From Loktanella sp. M215 (GTDB lineage: Bacteria; Pseudomonadota; Alphaproteobacteria; Rhodobacterales; Rhodobacteraceae), in the NCBI RefSeq assembly GCF_021735925.1, contig NZ_WMEA01000001.1, positions 2,634,001 to 2,698,000 of the forward strand: a stretch of DNA of 64,000 nt, in the 5' to 3' direction. The position numbers and the translations under genes are program-made. The notes under the pieces were generated by a model that searched no databases, had not been told where the DNA came from, and worked only from the letters and a program-made list of their open reading frames with translations. Shown piece after piece: positions 28,117-37,823 of the stretch (position 1 is its first letter; each line of letters opens with the position of its first letter).

Positions 28117-29064
28117 ATGCGCGATCTGAAAATCCCCGCCCAGCGTCATCCCGAAAAGGCCAAGCGCCCCGATGCGCCGCAGCCGAAAAAGCCGGACTGG
28201 ATCCGGGTCAAGGCGCCGAATTCCGAGGGCTATCGCCAGACCCGCGACATCATGCGCGAACACAAGCTGACGACCGTCTGCGAAGAAGCAGGCTGCCCCA
28301 ACGTCGGCGAATGCTGGTCTCAGGGCCACGCGACCATGATGATCATGGGCGAGGTCTGCACCCGCGCCTGCACCTTCTGCAACATCGCGACGGGCAAACC
28401 GCCAGAGGCGCTGGACGTGTTCGAGCCGGGTCGCGTGGCCGATGCGGTCAAGAAGCTGGGCCTGAAGCATGTCGTCATCACCTCTGTCGATCGCGACGAC
28501 GTGGACGACGGCGGGGCCGAGCATTTCGCCCAGACGATCCGCGCGATCCGCAGGCAGGCCCCCCAGACCACGATCGAGATCCTGACGCCTGACTTCATCC
28601 GCTGCGACCCGGCGGTGCTGGAGGTCGTGGTTGCGGCCAAGCCGGACGTCTTCAACCACAACCTTGAAACCGTGCCGGGCCTTTATCCGCAGGTGCGCCC
28701 CGGTGCCCGCTACTTCCATTCCCTGCGCCTGTTGCAGCGGGTCAAGGAACTGGATCCCACGATGTTCACCAAATCCGGCATCATGGTCGGTCTGGGCGAG
28801 GACCGTCAGGCCGTCATTCAGGTGATGGAGGACATGCGCGCCGCCGACATCGACTTCCTGACCGTCGGCCAGTACCTGCAACCGACGCCCAAGCACCACC
28901 GCGTCGACCGGTTCGTGACCCCCGAAGAATTCGCCTCCTACGAAAAGGCGGCCTACGGCAAGGGCTTCCTGATGGTCTCCGCCTCGCCGCTGACACGGTC
29001 GTCCTACCATGCCGGCGACGATTTCGCCCGCCTCCGCGCCGCCCGCCTCGCGCGCTTCGCCTGA
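28117..29064 (+). CDS. lipA: Lipoyl synthase
   Basis: Radical SAM enzyme that inserts two sulfurs into octanoyl groups on lipoyl domains. The product has 315 residues. The auxiliary cluster cysteines lie in [12 protein letters not shown] near residue 50. The radical SAM CxxxCxxC is in CTRACTFCN near 80, and the terminal serine motif is present ([13 protein letters not shown]). The preceding gene diverges, and nothing follows for 456 bp. Nearby lipB is not seen. Confidence 0.97.
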   Translation: MRDLKIPAQRHPEKAKRPDAPQPKKPDWIRVKAPNSEGYRQTRDIMREHKLTTVCEEAGCPNVGECWSQGHATMMIMGEVCTRACTFCNIATGKPPEALDVFEPGRVADAVKKLGLKHVVITSVDRDDVDDGGAEHFAQTIRAIRRQAPQTTIEILTPDFIRCDPAVLEVVVAAKPDVFNHNLETVPGLYPQVRPGARYFHSLRLLQRVKELDPTMFTKSGIMVGLGEDRQAVIQVMEDMRAADIDFLTVGQYLQPTPKHHRVDRFVTPEEFASYEKAAYGKGFLMVSASPLTRSSYHAGDDFARLRAARLARFA

Positions 29065-29520
29065 TCAAGACCCGCCCGGCGCCCGTGTGGGGCTGTCGGT
29101 CCGCCGTACGTTGCTTTTTGCGGCGCGCAGGGTGGATCACTTGCGACGCGGCTCACGACCGGGATTTTTGGCGAGCGGGCCTGTTGACGGTCGGGATTTC
29201 TCATGAACGCTCCGCGTATCGAACGCGTTAGCTGACGAACGCGATTGTAGCCGACCGGACGTGTTGATGATCGGAGCTGCTCAAGATCCGGATGGCAGAC
29301 GCGCCAAATGGTTAACGAACGCAATCAGCCGTCCACCAATCCACCGCCAGCGCCAGCCAACGTGTCGCGACACCGCAAAGGCGGGCAGGCTAGCTGACAC
29401 CCCGCCTGCGGTCAGCCCGGCCGGTCACGCGAGCCTGCCGTCCGGTCGCCTGGACACAAGGCCCCCCAACTCGGCCGGGTGCATGACCCACCAGATCGTC
29501 GATCCGGACACAAGCGGTCC
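29065..29520. other. Intergenic stretch without a convincing gene
   Basis: 456 bp between lipA and the EAL gene. Short frames on both strands lack ribosome sites and conserved patterns. The central part (29183-29320) looks like two diverged copies of a roughly 75-78-bp unit: GTTGAC...GAACGC at 29183-29242 and GTTGAT...GAACGC at 29261-29320 align without gaps at about 55% identity. No terminator hairpin is obvious after lipA. Confidence 0.5.
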
Positions 29521-30732
29521 TCAATACCCGAATGTCCGTGCATGCAGTGCCGTCAGCCCGCCCGGCCGGCCCAGCAGGAACCCTTGCCCGTAGGCGACAC
29601 CGAAATCGCGCAAGGCCGCTGCTTCCTCGGCCCGTTCGATGCCCTCGGCGATGACCTGCGCCCCGATGGCCTTGCTGAAGTGCAAGATACCGGCCGTCAA
29701 AGCCTGATTGACCGGGTCCATGTGTAACCCCCGCACAAGGCTGCGATCCAGTTTCACGATATCCGGCTTGATCTGCAGCACGGTGTTCAGGCTGTTGTAA
29801 TCGGTCCCCAGATCATCGACGGCGATCTGCGCGCCAAGGTTGCGCAGTGCCTTCATCTGCGGGCGCATCGCGTTCAGATTGCCGATACCTGCGTGGTCGG
29901 TCAGCTCGAAGATGATGCGGTCGCTGAAGGGTCCGTCGATCAGCCGGGGCAGGTCCGCGTGGATCAGCGTATCCGGCGCCACGTTGATCGCCAGTTTCAG
30001 CGCCCGGGGCAGCTCTGACAACAATTCCAGTGTCTTGGCGATCACGGTCCGGTCAAGCTGTCGGTCAAGTCCCACCGTGCGCGCGTCTGCGAACCAGGTA
30101 TCGGGGCTGCGGTAGGGCGTCGGGCGGAACCGGCACAGCGCCTCGGCCCCCATGACGGCATTGTCGGTCAGGGACACGATGGGTTGCAGCAGCAACTGGA
30201 AATCGCGGTCCGCGATCACGTCGCCGATCTGCTGCCGCAGGTCCGGGCCGCCGGTCGACAGGCTGGCGTCCCGGTCGATGATGTCGGCCAGAAGAGTGGC
30301 ATAGGACGTGGCGATCGCCAGATCTCCCGCGTCCAGCATGGGGCGCGGGACATGCGACAGGCAACACAGCATGGCCTGTTCCGTGCCATGGCGCAGCGTC
30401 AGCGGCACGCTGATCAGGGCGCCCACGGTCCCCATCACATGGGGCGGCAGCATGACAGCCTGCGGGTGCGCCGCAGCGTCGGGCAACAGATGCGGCAAGA
30501 CGCCCCGCTGGATCGCCTGACAGTATGTCCCCTCTGCCGCGAACCGGTCGCCGGCGGCCAGGCGCGCGGTGGCATCGTCGCAGGCCACGGCGCGCAGCAC
30601 GATGTCAGGCCCTTCGAATACGGCAAGGTACGCAAGCGGCATGTCCAGGCGCCGCCTGAAGGCAGTCAGCATGTCCGTCACGGGGCTGCGGGGGGGCGTC
30701 ACGGACGCGAGGAGGGGGGCAAGATCTGTCAT
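29521..30732 (-). CDS. GAF-EAL domain protein, probable c-di-GMP phosphodiesterase
   Basis: Protein of 403 residues without membrane segments. The N-terminal half (about 15-160) looks like a GAF sensor. The C-terminal half (about 165-400) is an EAL domain. Most catalytic signatures are kept: GAEALCRF (EAL), NVAPDTL, FELTDH, AVDDLGTDYNSL (DD metal pair), DIVKLDRSLV (Lys), AEGIER (Glu) and YGQGFLLGRP. Hydrolysis of c-di-GMP to pGpG is therefore plausible. It lies 24 bp after a 59-aa gene that overlaps hpt, all on the minus strand, so it is probably cotranscribed with purine salvage. Confidence 0.88.
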   Translation of the reverse strand: MTDLAPLLASVTPPRSPVTDMLTAFRRRLDMPLAYLAVFEGPDIVLRAVACDDATARLAAGDRFAAEGTYCQAIQRGVLPHLLPDAAAHPQAVMLPPHVMGTVGALISVPLTLRHGTEQAMLCCLSHVPRPMLDAGDLAIATSYATLLADIIDRDASLSTGGPDLRQQIGDVIADRDFQLLLQPIVSLTDNAVMGAEALCRFRPTPYRSPDTWFADARTVGLDRQLDRTVIAKTLELLSELPRALKLAINVAPDTLIHADLPRLIDGPFSDRIIFELTDHAGIGNLNAMRPQMKALRNLGAQIAVDDLGTDYNSLNTVLQIKPDIVKLDRSLVRGLHMDPVNQALTAGILHFSKAIGAQVIAEGIERAEEAAALRDFGVAYGQGFLLGRPGGLTALHARTFGY

Positions 30733-30756
30733 GCCCCCGGTATGCGGGATTTTCCC

Positions 30757-30936
30757 TTAATTCGTCGTAAATGGCCGCAATGTTTTTGCGGGCGCCTCTG
30801 GCACGCCATTCACCAGCCGTTCGACCCCGGCCAGCGCCAGACAGGCAGCCACGACACCCAGCACCAGCCAGACGCGGCTCGCCTTGGGCGGGTTGCGGGC
30901 CAGCTGGCTCAGCCTCAGGAACCAGCGCGGGTTCAT
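30757..30936 (-). CDS. Small membrane protein, 59 residues, translationally coupled to hpt
   Basis: This short frame begins at ATG 30936, which overlaps the hpt stop in ATGA. The product starts [20 protein letters not shown], followed by one hydrophobic helix ([17 protein letters not shown]) and a polar tail. From memory, a short protein of this layout (NPR-W/F-LLR...ARNPPS...) follows hpt in other Rhodobacteraceae, so it is probably a real, unnamed family. Function is unknown. The EAL gene starts 24 bp downstream. Confidence 0.7.
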   Translation of the reverse strand: MNPRWFLRLSQLARNPPKASRVWLVLGVVAACLALAGVERLVNGVPEAPAKTLRPFTTN

Positions 30937-31475
30937 GCCTCGTCCGTGAACCGCACCTGACCGATATAGGGCAGGTTGCGGTTGCGCTGCGCGAAATCGA
31001 TGCCGTAGCCCACGACGAAGGCGTCGGGAATTTCGAACCCGATCCAGTCGGCGCGGAAATCGACCTCGCGCCGCGCGGGCTTGTCCAGCAGGGCGATGGT
31101 CTTCAGCCGGGCCGGGTGGCGCGAGCGCAGGTAGTCCGTCACATGGCTCAGCGTATGCCCGGTGTCGACGATATCCTCGACGATCAGCACATCGCGCCCT
31201 TCGATCGTGCCGCGCAGGTCCTTCAGGATGCGGACCTCGCGGCTGCTTTCCATGCCGTCGCCATAGCTTGACGCCTCGATGAAATCGACCTCCACCGGCA
31301 GATCCAGTTCCCGCACGAGGTCGGCGATGAACACGAACGACCCGCGCAGCAGGCCCACGACGACCAGTTTGTCGGTCCCGTCGAAAGCATCATGGATGTC
31401 GCGGGCCAGCGCCTCGATCCGGGCGGCGATGGATTTGGCGCTGATCATCTGGTCGATGACATAGGGGCGTGACAT
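30933..31475 (-). CDS. hpt: Hypoxanthine/guanine phosphoribosyltransferase
   Basis: Salvages hypoxanthine (and guanine) to IMP/GMP with PRPP. The product has 180 residues, with the PRPP loop [14 protein letters not shown] near residue 105, GLLRGSFVF, and [12 protein letters not shown], the flexible loop. ATG 31475 has GAAAGG five bases upstream. The stop overlaps the start of the 59-aa gene. It is divergent from the RatA-like gene. Confidence 0.95.
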   Translation of the reverse strand: MSRPYVIDQMISAKSIAARIEALARDIHDAFDGTDKLVVVGLLRGSFVFIADLVRELDLPVEVDFIEASSYGDGMESSREVRILKDLRGTIEGRDVLIVEDIVDTGHTLSHVTDYLRSRHPARLKTIALLDKPARREVDFRADWIGFEIPDAFVVGYGIDFAQRNRNLPYIGQVRFTDEA

Positions 31476-31554
31476 GTTGACCTTTCGGGCAAGGGTTGAT
31501 TTCCGCCTGCCTTTTACGACATCAGGGGATGAAGTCACACCGTGAAAGTCATCC

Positions 31555-32010
31555 ATGCCCGTCCACGACGAAACCCGCGTCCTGCCCTATACCGCCGACC
31601 AGATGTATGCCCTTGTCGCCGATGTAGAGGATTATCCCAAGTTCCTGCCCTGGACCGCCGCCGCGCGCCTGCGCTCTGAAAGCGAGGAGGGCGATCACAC
31701 CGTCCTGCTGGCCGACCTCGTGGTGTCCTTCAAGGTGTTCCGCGAAACCTTCGGCAGCCGCGTGACCCTCTGGCCGGAAAAAAAGCAGATCGACACGGAA
31801 TACATCGACGGCCCCTTCAAGCACCTGAACAGCCGCTGGACGTTTCAGGACGTGGAGGAGGGTTGCAAGGTCCACTTCCACGTCGATTTTGAATTCAAGA
31901 ACAGGCTGTTGCAGGGCGCTGCGGGCATGTTCTTCAATCAGGCGATGCAGACCATCGTCAAGGCGTTCCAGAAACGTGCGGCCCAGCTTTACGGCCCCGG
32001 CGCGACCTGA
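31555..32010 (+). CDS. RatA/Coq10-like START-domain protein
   Basis: Protein of 151 residues of the polyketide-cyclase/START fold, starting with [20 protein letters not shown] and including EDYPKFLPW and [14 protein letters not shown], the family's typical strings. Bacterial members are annotated either as ubiquinone-binding (Coq10-like) or as the RatA ribosome-association toxin. In alphaproteobacteria, where no cognate antitoxin is adjacent, a quinone chaperone role is more likely. Its stop (TGA 32008-32010) abuts the stop of the convergent pncC gene in TGATCA. Confidence 0.85.
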   Translation: MPVHDETRVLPYTADQMYALVADVEDYPKFLPWTAAARLRSESEEGDHTVLLADLVVSFKVFRETFGSRVTLWPEKKQIDTEYIDGPFKHLNSRWTFQDVEEGCKVHFHVDFEFKNRLLQGAAGMFFNQAMQTIVKAFQKRAAQLYGPGAT

Positions 32011-32496
32011 TCAGGCCCGCACCGGGAATTGCATGACACCGGCCAGCAGTAGGTCCAGCGCGTGATCCACGGTCGCTGCGCGGACCTGTGCACGGCCGAT
32101 CGCGCCAAACTCCACCGTTTGCGTGTGCATCCCGTCGCCGGTCGCCACGCCAAAGCAGACGCGACCCTCGGGCTTGTGTTCCGACCCGCCGGGGCCGGCG
32201 ATGCCGGTGACCGACAGGGCGATCTGCGCCTCGGAATTGTCGAACGCGCCTTGCGCCATCTCGCGCGCGACCTCCTCTGACACCGCGCCGAAATCGTCGA
32301 GCGTGTCCGACAGCACGCCCAGCATCTGCATCTTGGCGGCATTGGTATAGGTCACGAACCCGCGGTCGAAGATGGCAGAGCTGCCGGCAACCTCCGTGAT
32401 CGCCCCGGCGATCAGGCCGCCGGTGCAGCTTTCGGCCAATGCGATGACGATGCCACGATCCTTTGCCAGTTCAAGCAGTTGCGCGGCCTTGCTCAT
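32011..32496 (-). CDS. pncC: Nicotinamide-nucleotide amidase (CinA C-terminal domain protein)
   Basis: Deamidates NMN to NaMN in pyridine-nucleotide recycling. The product is a stand-alone CinA-C domain of 161 residues: IALAESCTGGLIAG near residue 18 (catalytic Ser) and ALSVTGIAGPGGSE near 100. The N-terminal molybdopterin-binding domain of full CinA is missing, as is common in proteobacteria. The start overlaps the pgpA stop by four bases (ATGA), so it is the third gene of the ispDF-pgpA-pncC operon. Confidence 0.93.
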   Translation of the reverse strand: MSKAAQLLELAKDRGIVIALAESCTGGLIAGAITEVAGSSAIFDRGFVTYTNAAKMQMLGVLSDTLDDFGAVSEEVAREMAQGAFDNSEAQIALSVTGIAGPGGSEHKPEGRVCFGVATGDGMHTQTVEFGAIGRAQVRAATVDHALDLLLAGVMQFPVRA

Positions 32497-32984
32497 CTCA
32501 GGATGATCCCGTGATAGATGCCGGCAAAGACGACCACACCGATGGCCGCAAAGACGCCAGCGATCACGTCGTCCAGCATGACGCCCAAGGGATCACCGCG
32601 CCGGTCGGCCCAGCCGACGGGGCCCCACTTCTTGATGTCGAAGAGGCGGAACAGCGCAAAGGCCGCGACCCAGCCCGGCCACAGCGCCGTGTAGGATGCA
32701 CCGACGTTCGCCGCACCAATGGCCAGCGGCCACAGCGCGATCCACTGGCCCACGACCTCGTCCACCACGATCTCTGACGGGTCCTCGACGCCGGACGCCC
32801 GCGTCTCTACCCCCGTCGCCCACCAGCCGATGCCGAACAGCGCCAGCGTGGCGACGATCAGCAGCAGCGGCCCGCCCAGCACCATCAGCGCCAGACCACA
32901 GGGCAGGGCGGCCAGCGACCCCCATGTGCCCGGCGCCGGGCGCAGATGGCCGATGTAAAAGAACGTCGCGATCAGTCTGGTCAT
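32493..32984 (-). CDS. pgpA: Phosphatidylglycerophosphatase A
   Basis: Removes phosphate from phosphatidylglycerol phosphate in the inner membrane. The product has 163 residues with four hydrophobic segments. [14 protein letters not shown] at the N-terminus, [10 protein letters not shown] and [14 protein letters not shown] then LDDVIAG are the family motifs with acidic metal ligands. Both ends overlap neighbours in ATGA, indicating translational coupling with ispDF and pncC. Confidence 0.95.
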   Translation of the reverse strand: MTRLIATFFYIGHLRPAPGTWGSLAALPCGLALMVLGGPLLLIVATLALFGIGWWATGVETRASGVEDPSEIVVDEVVGQWIALWPLAIGAANVGASYTALWPGWVAAFALFRLFDIKKWGPVGWADRRGDPLGVMLDDVIAGVFAAIGVVVFAGIYHGIILR

Positions 32985-34099
32985 GTCTTCACCACCGTTG
33001 CTGTCGCAAGGGCGGCGATGCCTTCCTCGCGTCCCGTGAAACCCAGCCGTTCGGAGGTCGTGGCCTTCACGCTAACCCGCCCCGCCTCGATCCCCATGAT
33101 CGCGGCCATCGCGGCGCGCATTGCCGCCTGATGCGGTCCGACCTTGGGATATTCGCAGACCAGCGTGCAATCGACGTTGGAAATCGAGAACCCCATCTGC
33201 GTCGCGAGCCCCACCGCATGGCGCAAGAAGATATGGCTTTCCGCCCCCTTCCACTGGGGGTCGGAGGGCGGGAAATGCACGCCGATGTCGCCCTGCGCCA
33301 GCGCGCCATAGATCGCGTCGGTCACCGCATGCATGCCCACATCCGCATCCGAATGGCCCTGCAGCCCGCGCCCGTGCGGCACCCGGACACCGCACAGCAT
33401 GACATGCTCCCCCGGCCCGAAGCGGTGGACGTCATAGCCATTGCCCAACCTGATATCCATGCGCCCTCCCAGCAGTCTCTCGGCCCGCGCGAAATCCTCG
33501 GCGTGGGTGATCTTGAGGTTGTCTTCATCGCCCCGCACGATCGAAACGTCCAGCCCCGCCGCCCGCGCCACGGCGACGTCATCGGCGGCAACGCCTTCAT
33601 AGGCCGCATGGGCGGCAAGGATGGCGGCCGTATGAAACCCTTGCGGCGTCTGCGCCCGGAACAGGCCTGCGCGGTCCTGCACGCCCGTTACCCGCGCGTC
33701 CCCGCGCCACAGCGCATCGGTCACGGCGACGGCGGGGGCCGCACCGGGACCATGATCCAGCGCCGCCATGACCCTGTCGATCAGGGCCGCACTGACCAAC
33801 GGGCGCGCCGCATCATGGATCAGCACCCGGTCCGTCGTGACCGCCTGCAACCCGCGCAGCACCGAGTCTTGCCGTTCCGCACCGCCCGTCACGACCGTTA
33901 CAGTAGAATCAGTCCACCGCGCCACATCGTCCGGGTGCAGCACCAGCACGATCCGCTCGATCCCCGGATGGGCGGCAAAGGCCGCAACCGTATGCGCCAG
34001 AACAGATCTTCCCGCCAGCGACTGCCATTGCTTGGGTACGTCGCCACCGGCCCGCACACCGCGTCCGGCGGCCACGATCAATGCGGCAGTCGTCGTCAT
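32981..34099 (-). CDS. ispDF: Bifunctional IspD/IspF enzyme of the MEP pathway
   Basis: A fusion of MEP cytidylyltransferase and MEcPP synthase, 372 residues. Residues about 1-215 are IspD ([30 protein letters not shown]). Residues about 220-372 are IspF, starting [12 protein letters not shown] with the zinc-binding DVH, then [16 protein letters not shown], and [12 protein letters not shown] near the end. This fusion is common in alphaproteobacteria. The start at 34099 (MTTTAAL) is preferred to a codon 8 residues upstream. It catalyses steps 3 and 5 of the pathway that dxr starts. Confidence 0.96.
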   Translation of the reverse strand: MTTTAALIVAAGRGVRAGGDVPKQWQSLAGRSVLAHTVAAFAAHPGIERIVLVLHPDDVARWTDSTVTVVTGGAERQDSVLRGLQAVTTDRVLIHDAARPLVSAALIDRVMAALDHGPGAAPAVAVTDALWRGDARVTGVQDRAGLFRAQTPQGFHTAAILAAHAAYEGVAADDVAVARAAGLDVSIVRGDEDNLKITHAEDFARAERLLGGRMDIRLGNGYDVHRFGPGEHVMLCGVRVPHGRGLQGHSDADVGMHAVTDAIYGALAQGDIGVHFPPSDPQWKGAESHIFLRHAVGLATQMGFSISNVDCTLVCEYPKVGPHQAAMRAAMAAIMGIEAGRVSVKATTSERLGFTGREEGIAALATATVVKT

Positions 34100-34230
34100 C
34101 CCGGGCCTCGCATCCTGCACCATCTCTTGCTCACCTGACTAGCGATCCGCCAAACGCTGCGCAATCGCAGAGGCGATGCCTCATTTTTAGGCGCCGATGC
34201 GGGAAATTCGCCCGCAAGTGTCGCGCCGCG

Positions 34231-34257
34231 TTGTCACCGGGTCTGTGGCGGGATAAT
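34231..34257 (+). promoter_or_regulatory. Candidate promoter of the dusB-ntrBC operon
   Basis: TTGTCA (34231-34236) and GATAAT (34252-34257) each match the sigma70 boxes at five of six bases, but the spacer is only 15 bases. It lies about 33 bp before dusB. A GCGGG...CCCGC inverted repeat is just upstream (about 34199-34215). Confidence 0.35.
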
Positions 34258-34289
34258 CCGGTGTCATACGCACAGCGTTTAGGCAAAAG

Positions 34290-35279
34290 ATGAATTTGAC
34301 GGCAAAGCAGCGGTTTCTCCCGGCGCCCCCCGTGGCGCTGGCGCCTCTTGCGGGGATCACGGACCTGCCGTTCCGCCAGCTGGTCGCCAGTTTCGGCGCA
34401 GGCTGGGTCGTGTCGGAAATGGTGGCCTCGCAGGACATGGTGCAGGCCAAGCCTTCGGTCCGCGACCGCGCCGAACTGGGCTTCGACCAGGGTGCCACCG
34501 CGGTGCAACTGGCCGGCCGCGATCCCTACTGGATGGCAGAGGCCGCGCGCATGGTCGCGGGCAACGGCGCCGCCGTGATCGACATCAACATGGGCTGCCC
34601 CGCCAAGAAGGTCACCGGCGGCCTGTCGGGATCCGCCCTGCTGCGCACCCCCGACCACGCCCTGCGCCTGATCGAGGCCGTGGTAGAGGCCGTCGATGTC
34701 CCCGTCACGCTCAAGACCCGTCTGGGCTGGGACGACGACAGCCTGAACGCCGCCGACGTGGCCCGCCGGGCAGAGGCGGCCGGCATCGCCCTCGTCACCA
34801 TCCACGGCCGCACCCGCTGCCAGTTCTACAAGGGCCGCGCCGACTGGTCCGCGATCCGCGCCGTGCGCGACGCGGTCACGATCCCGGTGATCGCCAACGG
34901 CGACATCACCACCCCCGCGGATGCCCGCACGGCCATGTCCCTGTCCGGCGCCGACGGCGTCATGATCGGCCGCGGCGCACAGGGTCGACCCTGGGTGCTG
35001 GCGCAGATCAGCGCGGCCCTCTACGGCACGCCCGCTCCCGTCGTGCCGCAGGGACAGGCCTTTTGCGACATGGTCTCAAACCATTACGAGGCGATGCTAA
35101 CCTTCTACGGCGCGGACCTCGGCAACCGCGTCGCGCGCAAGCATCTGGGGTGGTACATGGACACCGCCGGCACGCCCGCGCCATTGCGCAGCGCCATCCT
35201 GACCGCCACCGATCCCGCCCGCGTGCTGTCCCTGCTGCCGGACGCCCTGACCCCTACCGTGACGGAGGTTGCCGCATGA
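34290..35279 (+). CDS. dusB: tRNA-dihydrouridine synthase DusB (NifR3)
   Basis: FMN enzyme that reduces uridine in the tRNA D-loop. The product has 329 residues: VALAPLAGITDLPFRQLV at the N-terminus, DINMGCPAKKV with the catalytic Cys, LVTIHGRTRCQFYKG, and GVMIGRGAQGRPW. It is the nifR3 gene that heads ntrBC in Rhodobacter capsulatus and other alphaproteobacteria. The stop overlaps the ntrB start in ATGA. Confidence 0.96.
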   Translation: MNLTAKQRFLPAPPVALAPLAGITDLPFRQLVASFGAGWVVSEMVASQDMVQAKPSVRDRAELGFDQGATAVQLAGRDPYWMAEAARMVAGNGAAVIDINMGCPAKKVTGGLSGSALLRTPDHALRLIEAVVEAVDVPVTLKTRLGWDDDSLNAADVARRAEAAGIALVTIHGRTRCQFYKGRADWSAIRAVRDAVTIPVIANGDITTPADARTAMSLSGADGVMIGRGAQGRPWVLAQISAALYGTPAPVVPQGQAFCDMVSNHYEAMLTFYGADLGNRVARKHLGWYMDTAGTPAPLRSAILTATDPARVLSLLPDALTPTVTEVAA

Positions 35280-36349
35280 TCGCCGACGAAGCGCTCTGGA
35301 CCTCTCTGCCGGTGCCGGCCCTGTTGCTGGGGCCCGACGACAAAATCCTGCAATCCAATCCCGCGGCGGAAAGCTTCTTGAACCTCTCTGCCAAGTCGCT
35401 GGTGGGCGAAGTCGTCTGGGACAAGGTCCTGATCGACGCCCCGCTTGATTCAGCGTTTGAGAGGGCGCGCGACCAGCGCACGTCGCTGTTCATCAATGAC
35501 GTGGACGTCGGCTCCGGCATGCGCGCGCCGCAGCACTGCAACATCCAGTTCGCCCCCCTGCAGGGCCGCGACCGGGTCACCATCATGATGATCAGCCCCC
35601 AGCAGATCGTCAGCCGCCTGAACCAGAACGCCATGTCCGGCAAGGCCGCCCGGTCCGCCATCGGCATGGCCGAGATGCTGGCCCACGAGATCAAGAACCC
35701 CCTCGCGGGCATCACCGGCGCCGCGCAATTGCTGTCGATGGGCCTATCCCCGCAGGATCAGGAGTTGACGGACCTGATCGTCGTCGAATCGCGTCGCATC
35801 GTGAAACTGCTGGAACAGGTCGAACAGTTCGGCAACCTGCGGCCGCCCCTGCGCAAGTCCATCAACATGCACGACACCCTCGACCGCGCGCGGCAGTCCG
35901 CCAGCGTCGGCTTCGGTGCGCACATGATGTTTCTGACCGATTACGACCCCTCTCTGCCCCGCGCGCTGGCCGACGCCGACCAGTTGCAGCAGGTGTTTCA
36001 GAACCTGCTGAAAAACGCGGCAGAGGCGGGGGATGCCGGCGGCACGATCCGCCTGCGCACCTTCTACGATGCGTCCCTGCGGGTGATGCAGCCCGACGGC
36101 ACCCACGCGCGCCTGCCGCTGCAGGTCGAGATCATCGACGACGGCCCCGGCCTGCCGCCCGACATCGCCGCCGACATATTCGAGCCCTTCGTGTCGGGGC
36201 GCGAGAATGGCACGGGCCTCGGCCTCGCGCTGGTCAGCAAGCTGATGCACGACGGCGGCGGTTGGATCACCGTCGATTCCGTGCCCGGACGCACCGTATT
36301 TCGCCTGTCCCTGCCGCAGGCCGGCCCCAATGACGACGGAGAAGACTGA
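35276..36349 (+). CDS. ntrB: Nitrogen-sensing histidine kinase NtrB
   Basis: Cytosolic kinase/phosphatase of NtrC, controlled by PII in response to nitrogen status. The product has 357 residues: a PAS domain (about 10-110), a dimerisation/phosphoacceptor helix with His in [14 protein letters not shown] near 135, and an ATPase domain with NLLKNAAEA (N box), DDGPGLP and GTGLGLALV. It has no membrane segments, as expected. Its stop overlaps the ntrC start (TGATG). Confidence 0.96.
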   Translation: MIADEALWTSLPVPALLLGPDDKILQSNPAAESFLNLSAKSLVGEVVWDKVLIDAPLDSAFERARDQRTSLFINDVDVGSGMRAPQHCNIQFAPLQGRDRVTIMMISPQQIVSRLNQNAMSGKAARSAIGMAEMLAHEIKNPLAGITGAAQLLSMGLSPQDQELTDLIVVESRRIVKLLEQVEQFGNLRPPLRKSINMHDTLDRARQSASVGFGAHMMFLTDYDPSLPRALADADQLQQVFQNLLKNAAEAGDAGGTIRLRTFYDASLRVMQPDGTHARLPLQVEIIDDGPGLPPDIAADIFEPFVSGRENGTGLGLALVSKLMHDGGGWITVDSVPGRTVFRLSLPQAGPNDDGED

Positions 36350-37719
36350 TGGATGGAACGGTTCTGGTCGCGGACGACGACCGCACGATCCGCACGGTGC
36401 TGACGCAGGCGCTGACGCGGGCGGGCTGCAAGGTCCACGCGACCTCGTCGCTGGTCACGCTGATGCGCTGGGTGGACGAGGGCAAGGGCGATCTGGTGAT
36501 CTCCGACGTGATCATGCCGGACGGCAACGGGCTGGAACAGCTTCCCCTGATCGCCAAGGCGCGCCCCGGCCTGCCAGTCATCGTGATCTCGGCCCAGAAC
36601 ACCATCATGACCGCCATTCAGGCGGCCGAAGCCGACGCCTACGACTACCTGCCGAAACCTTTCGACCTGCCCGACCTGATGAAACGCGCCGCCCGCGCGC
36701 TGGAGGTCAAGCGCCACGCCACGACCCCCCGCGCCCCGGCAGAGCGGACGGATGCCTCCTCCGACCTGCCGCTGGTCGGGCGCACGCCCGCGATGCAGAC
36801 GCTCTACCGGCTGGTGGCAAGGGTGATGAACACCGCGTTACCCGTTCTGATCACGGGGGAATCCGGCACCGGCAAGTCGCTGATTGCCCGCGCGGTGCAT
36901 GACTTTTCCGACCGTCGCTCGCTGCCCTTCGTGACCGGCACCGCCGCCGACCTCGATACCATCGACGGCCCCGCCACGATCCTGTCCCGCGCCCGCGGCG
37001 GCACCATCCTGTTTGACGAGGTGGGCGATCTGGACGCCACCGCACAGGCGCGCATCGTCCGCCTGCTGGACACGCTGGGCGACAACGCGCCGCGGATCAT
37101 GGCAACCAGCCAAGGCAACCTCGGCGCCCTGATGGACGAGGACAAGTTCCGCGACGACCTGTTCTACCGCCTGTCGGGTGTCACCATCGCCGTGCCCGCC
37201 CTGCGCGAACGCGTCGACGACATCCCTCTGCTGGCCGAACATTTCCTCGCGGCCGTCGAACGCGAGGGCGCCCCCCTGCGCCAGATGTCGCCGGGTGCGA
37301 TGGACATGATCCGCGCCTACAGCTGGCCCGGCAACGTGCGCCAGCTTGAAAACACCGTGCGCCGCCTCGTCTTCACCGCTGCCGCCGACGAGATCACCCG
37401 CGCCGAGGTCGATGCCGTCCTCGGCAACCAGCCCGCCATGGAACCCCTGCGCGGCGGGGCAGAGGGCGAGAAGCTCTCCGTCTCGGTCGCGCGTCACCTG
37501 CAACGCTATTTCGACCTGCACGGCGGCGCGCTGCCGCCCCCGGGCCTCTACAACCGGATCCTGCGCGAGGTCGAAGCGCCCCTGATCGAGATCGCCTTGG
37601 ACGCGACGGGCGGAAATCAGGCGAAATGCGCCGATTTGCTGGGCATCAACCGCAATACCCTCAGAAAGAAGATCACCGACCTCGATATCCGCGTGACACG
37701 CCGCCGCAAATTGATGTAA
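36349..37719 (+). CDS. ntrC: Nitrogen regulation response regulator NtrC, lacking the GAFTGA loop
   Basis: Transcription activator of 456 residues: a receiver (about 1-120, phosphoacceptor Asp53 in ISDVIMPDG), an AAA+ domain (about 145-370, Walker A GESGTGKS, Walker [10 protein letters not shown]), and a FIS-type helix-turn-helix at the end ([20 protein letters not shown]). Where sigma54 activators carry the GAFTGA loop, between LIARAV and [11 protein letters not shown], this protein has a shortened stretch ([20 protein letters not shown]) with no such motif. Rhodobacter capsulatus NtrC has the same loss and works with sigma70 RNA polymerase, so the same is expected here. Confidence 0.95.
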   Translation: MDGTVLVADDDRTIRTVLTQALTRAGCKVHATSSLVTLMRWVDEGKGDLVISDVIMPDGNGLEQLPLIAKARPGLPVIVISAQNTIMTAIQAAEADAYDYLPKPFDLPDLMKRAARALEVKRHATTPRAPAERTDASSDLPLVGRTPAMQTLYRLVARVMNTALPVLITGESGTGKSLIARAVHDFSDRRSLPFVTGTAADLDTIDGPATILSRARGGTILFDEVGDLDATAQARIVRLLDTLGDNAPRIMATSQGNLGALMDEDKFRDDLFYRLSGVTIAVPALRERVDDIPLLAEHFLAAVEREGAPLRQMSPGAMDMIRAYSWPGNVRQLENTVRRLVFTAAADEITRAEVDAVLGNQPAMEPLRGGAEGEKLSVSVARHLQRYFDLHGGALPPPGLYNRILREVEAPLIEIALDATGGNQAKCADLLGINRNTLRKKITDLDIRVTRRRKLM

Positions 37720-37823
37720 AACCGCAACATAAACGTGGCCCCGGGGAAACATTATCCCGGCAGGACCATACAATACGGCGGTAACGGTGGGGTCATTCCT
37801 GCCACAGTGACAGGGCGAAGCGC

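Noticed and set aside
30757..30771. Second CtrA-type box (TTAA-N7-TAAA) before the EAL gene
   Set aside because: One half-site is imperfect and it overlaps the stop codon of the 59-aa gene; too weak to call.
31555..32010. RatA toxin of a toxin-antitoxin pair
   Set aside because: No RatB-like partner gene is adjacent; the START-domain protein is more likely a Coq10-like quinone chaperone.
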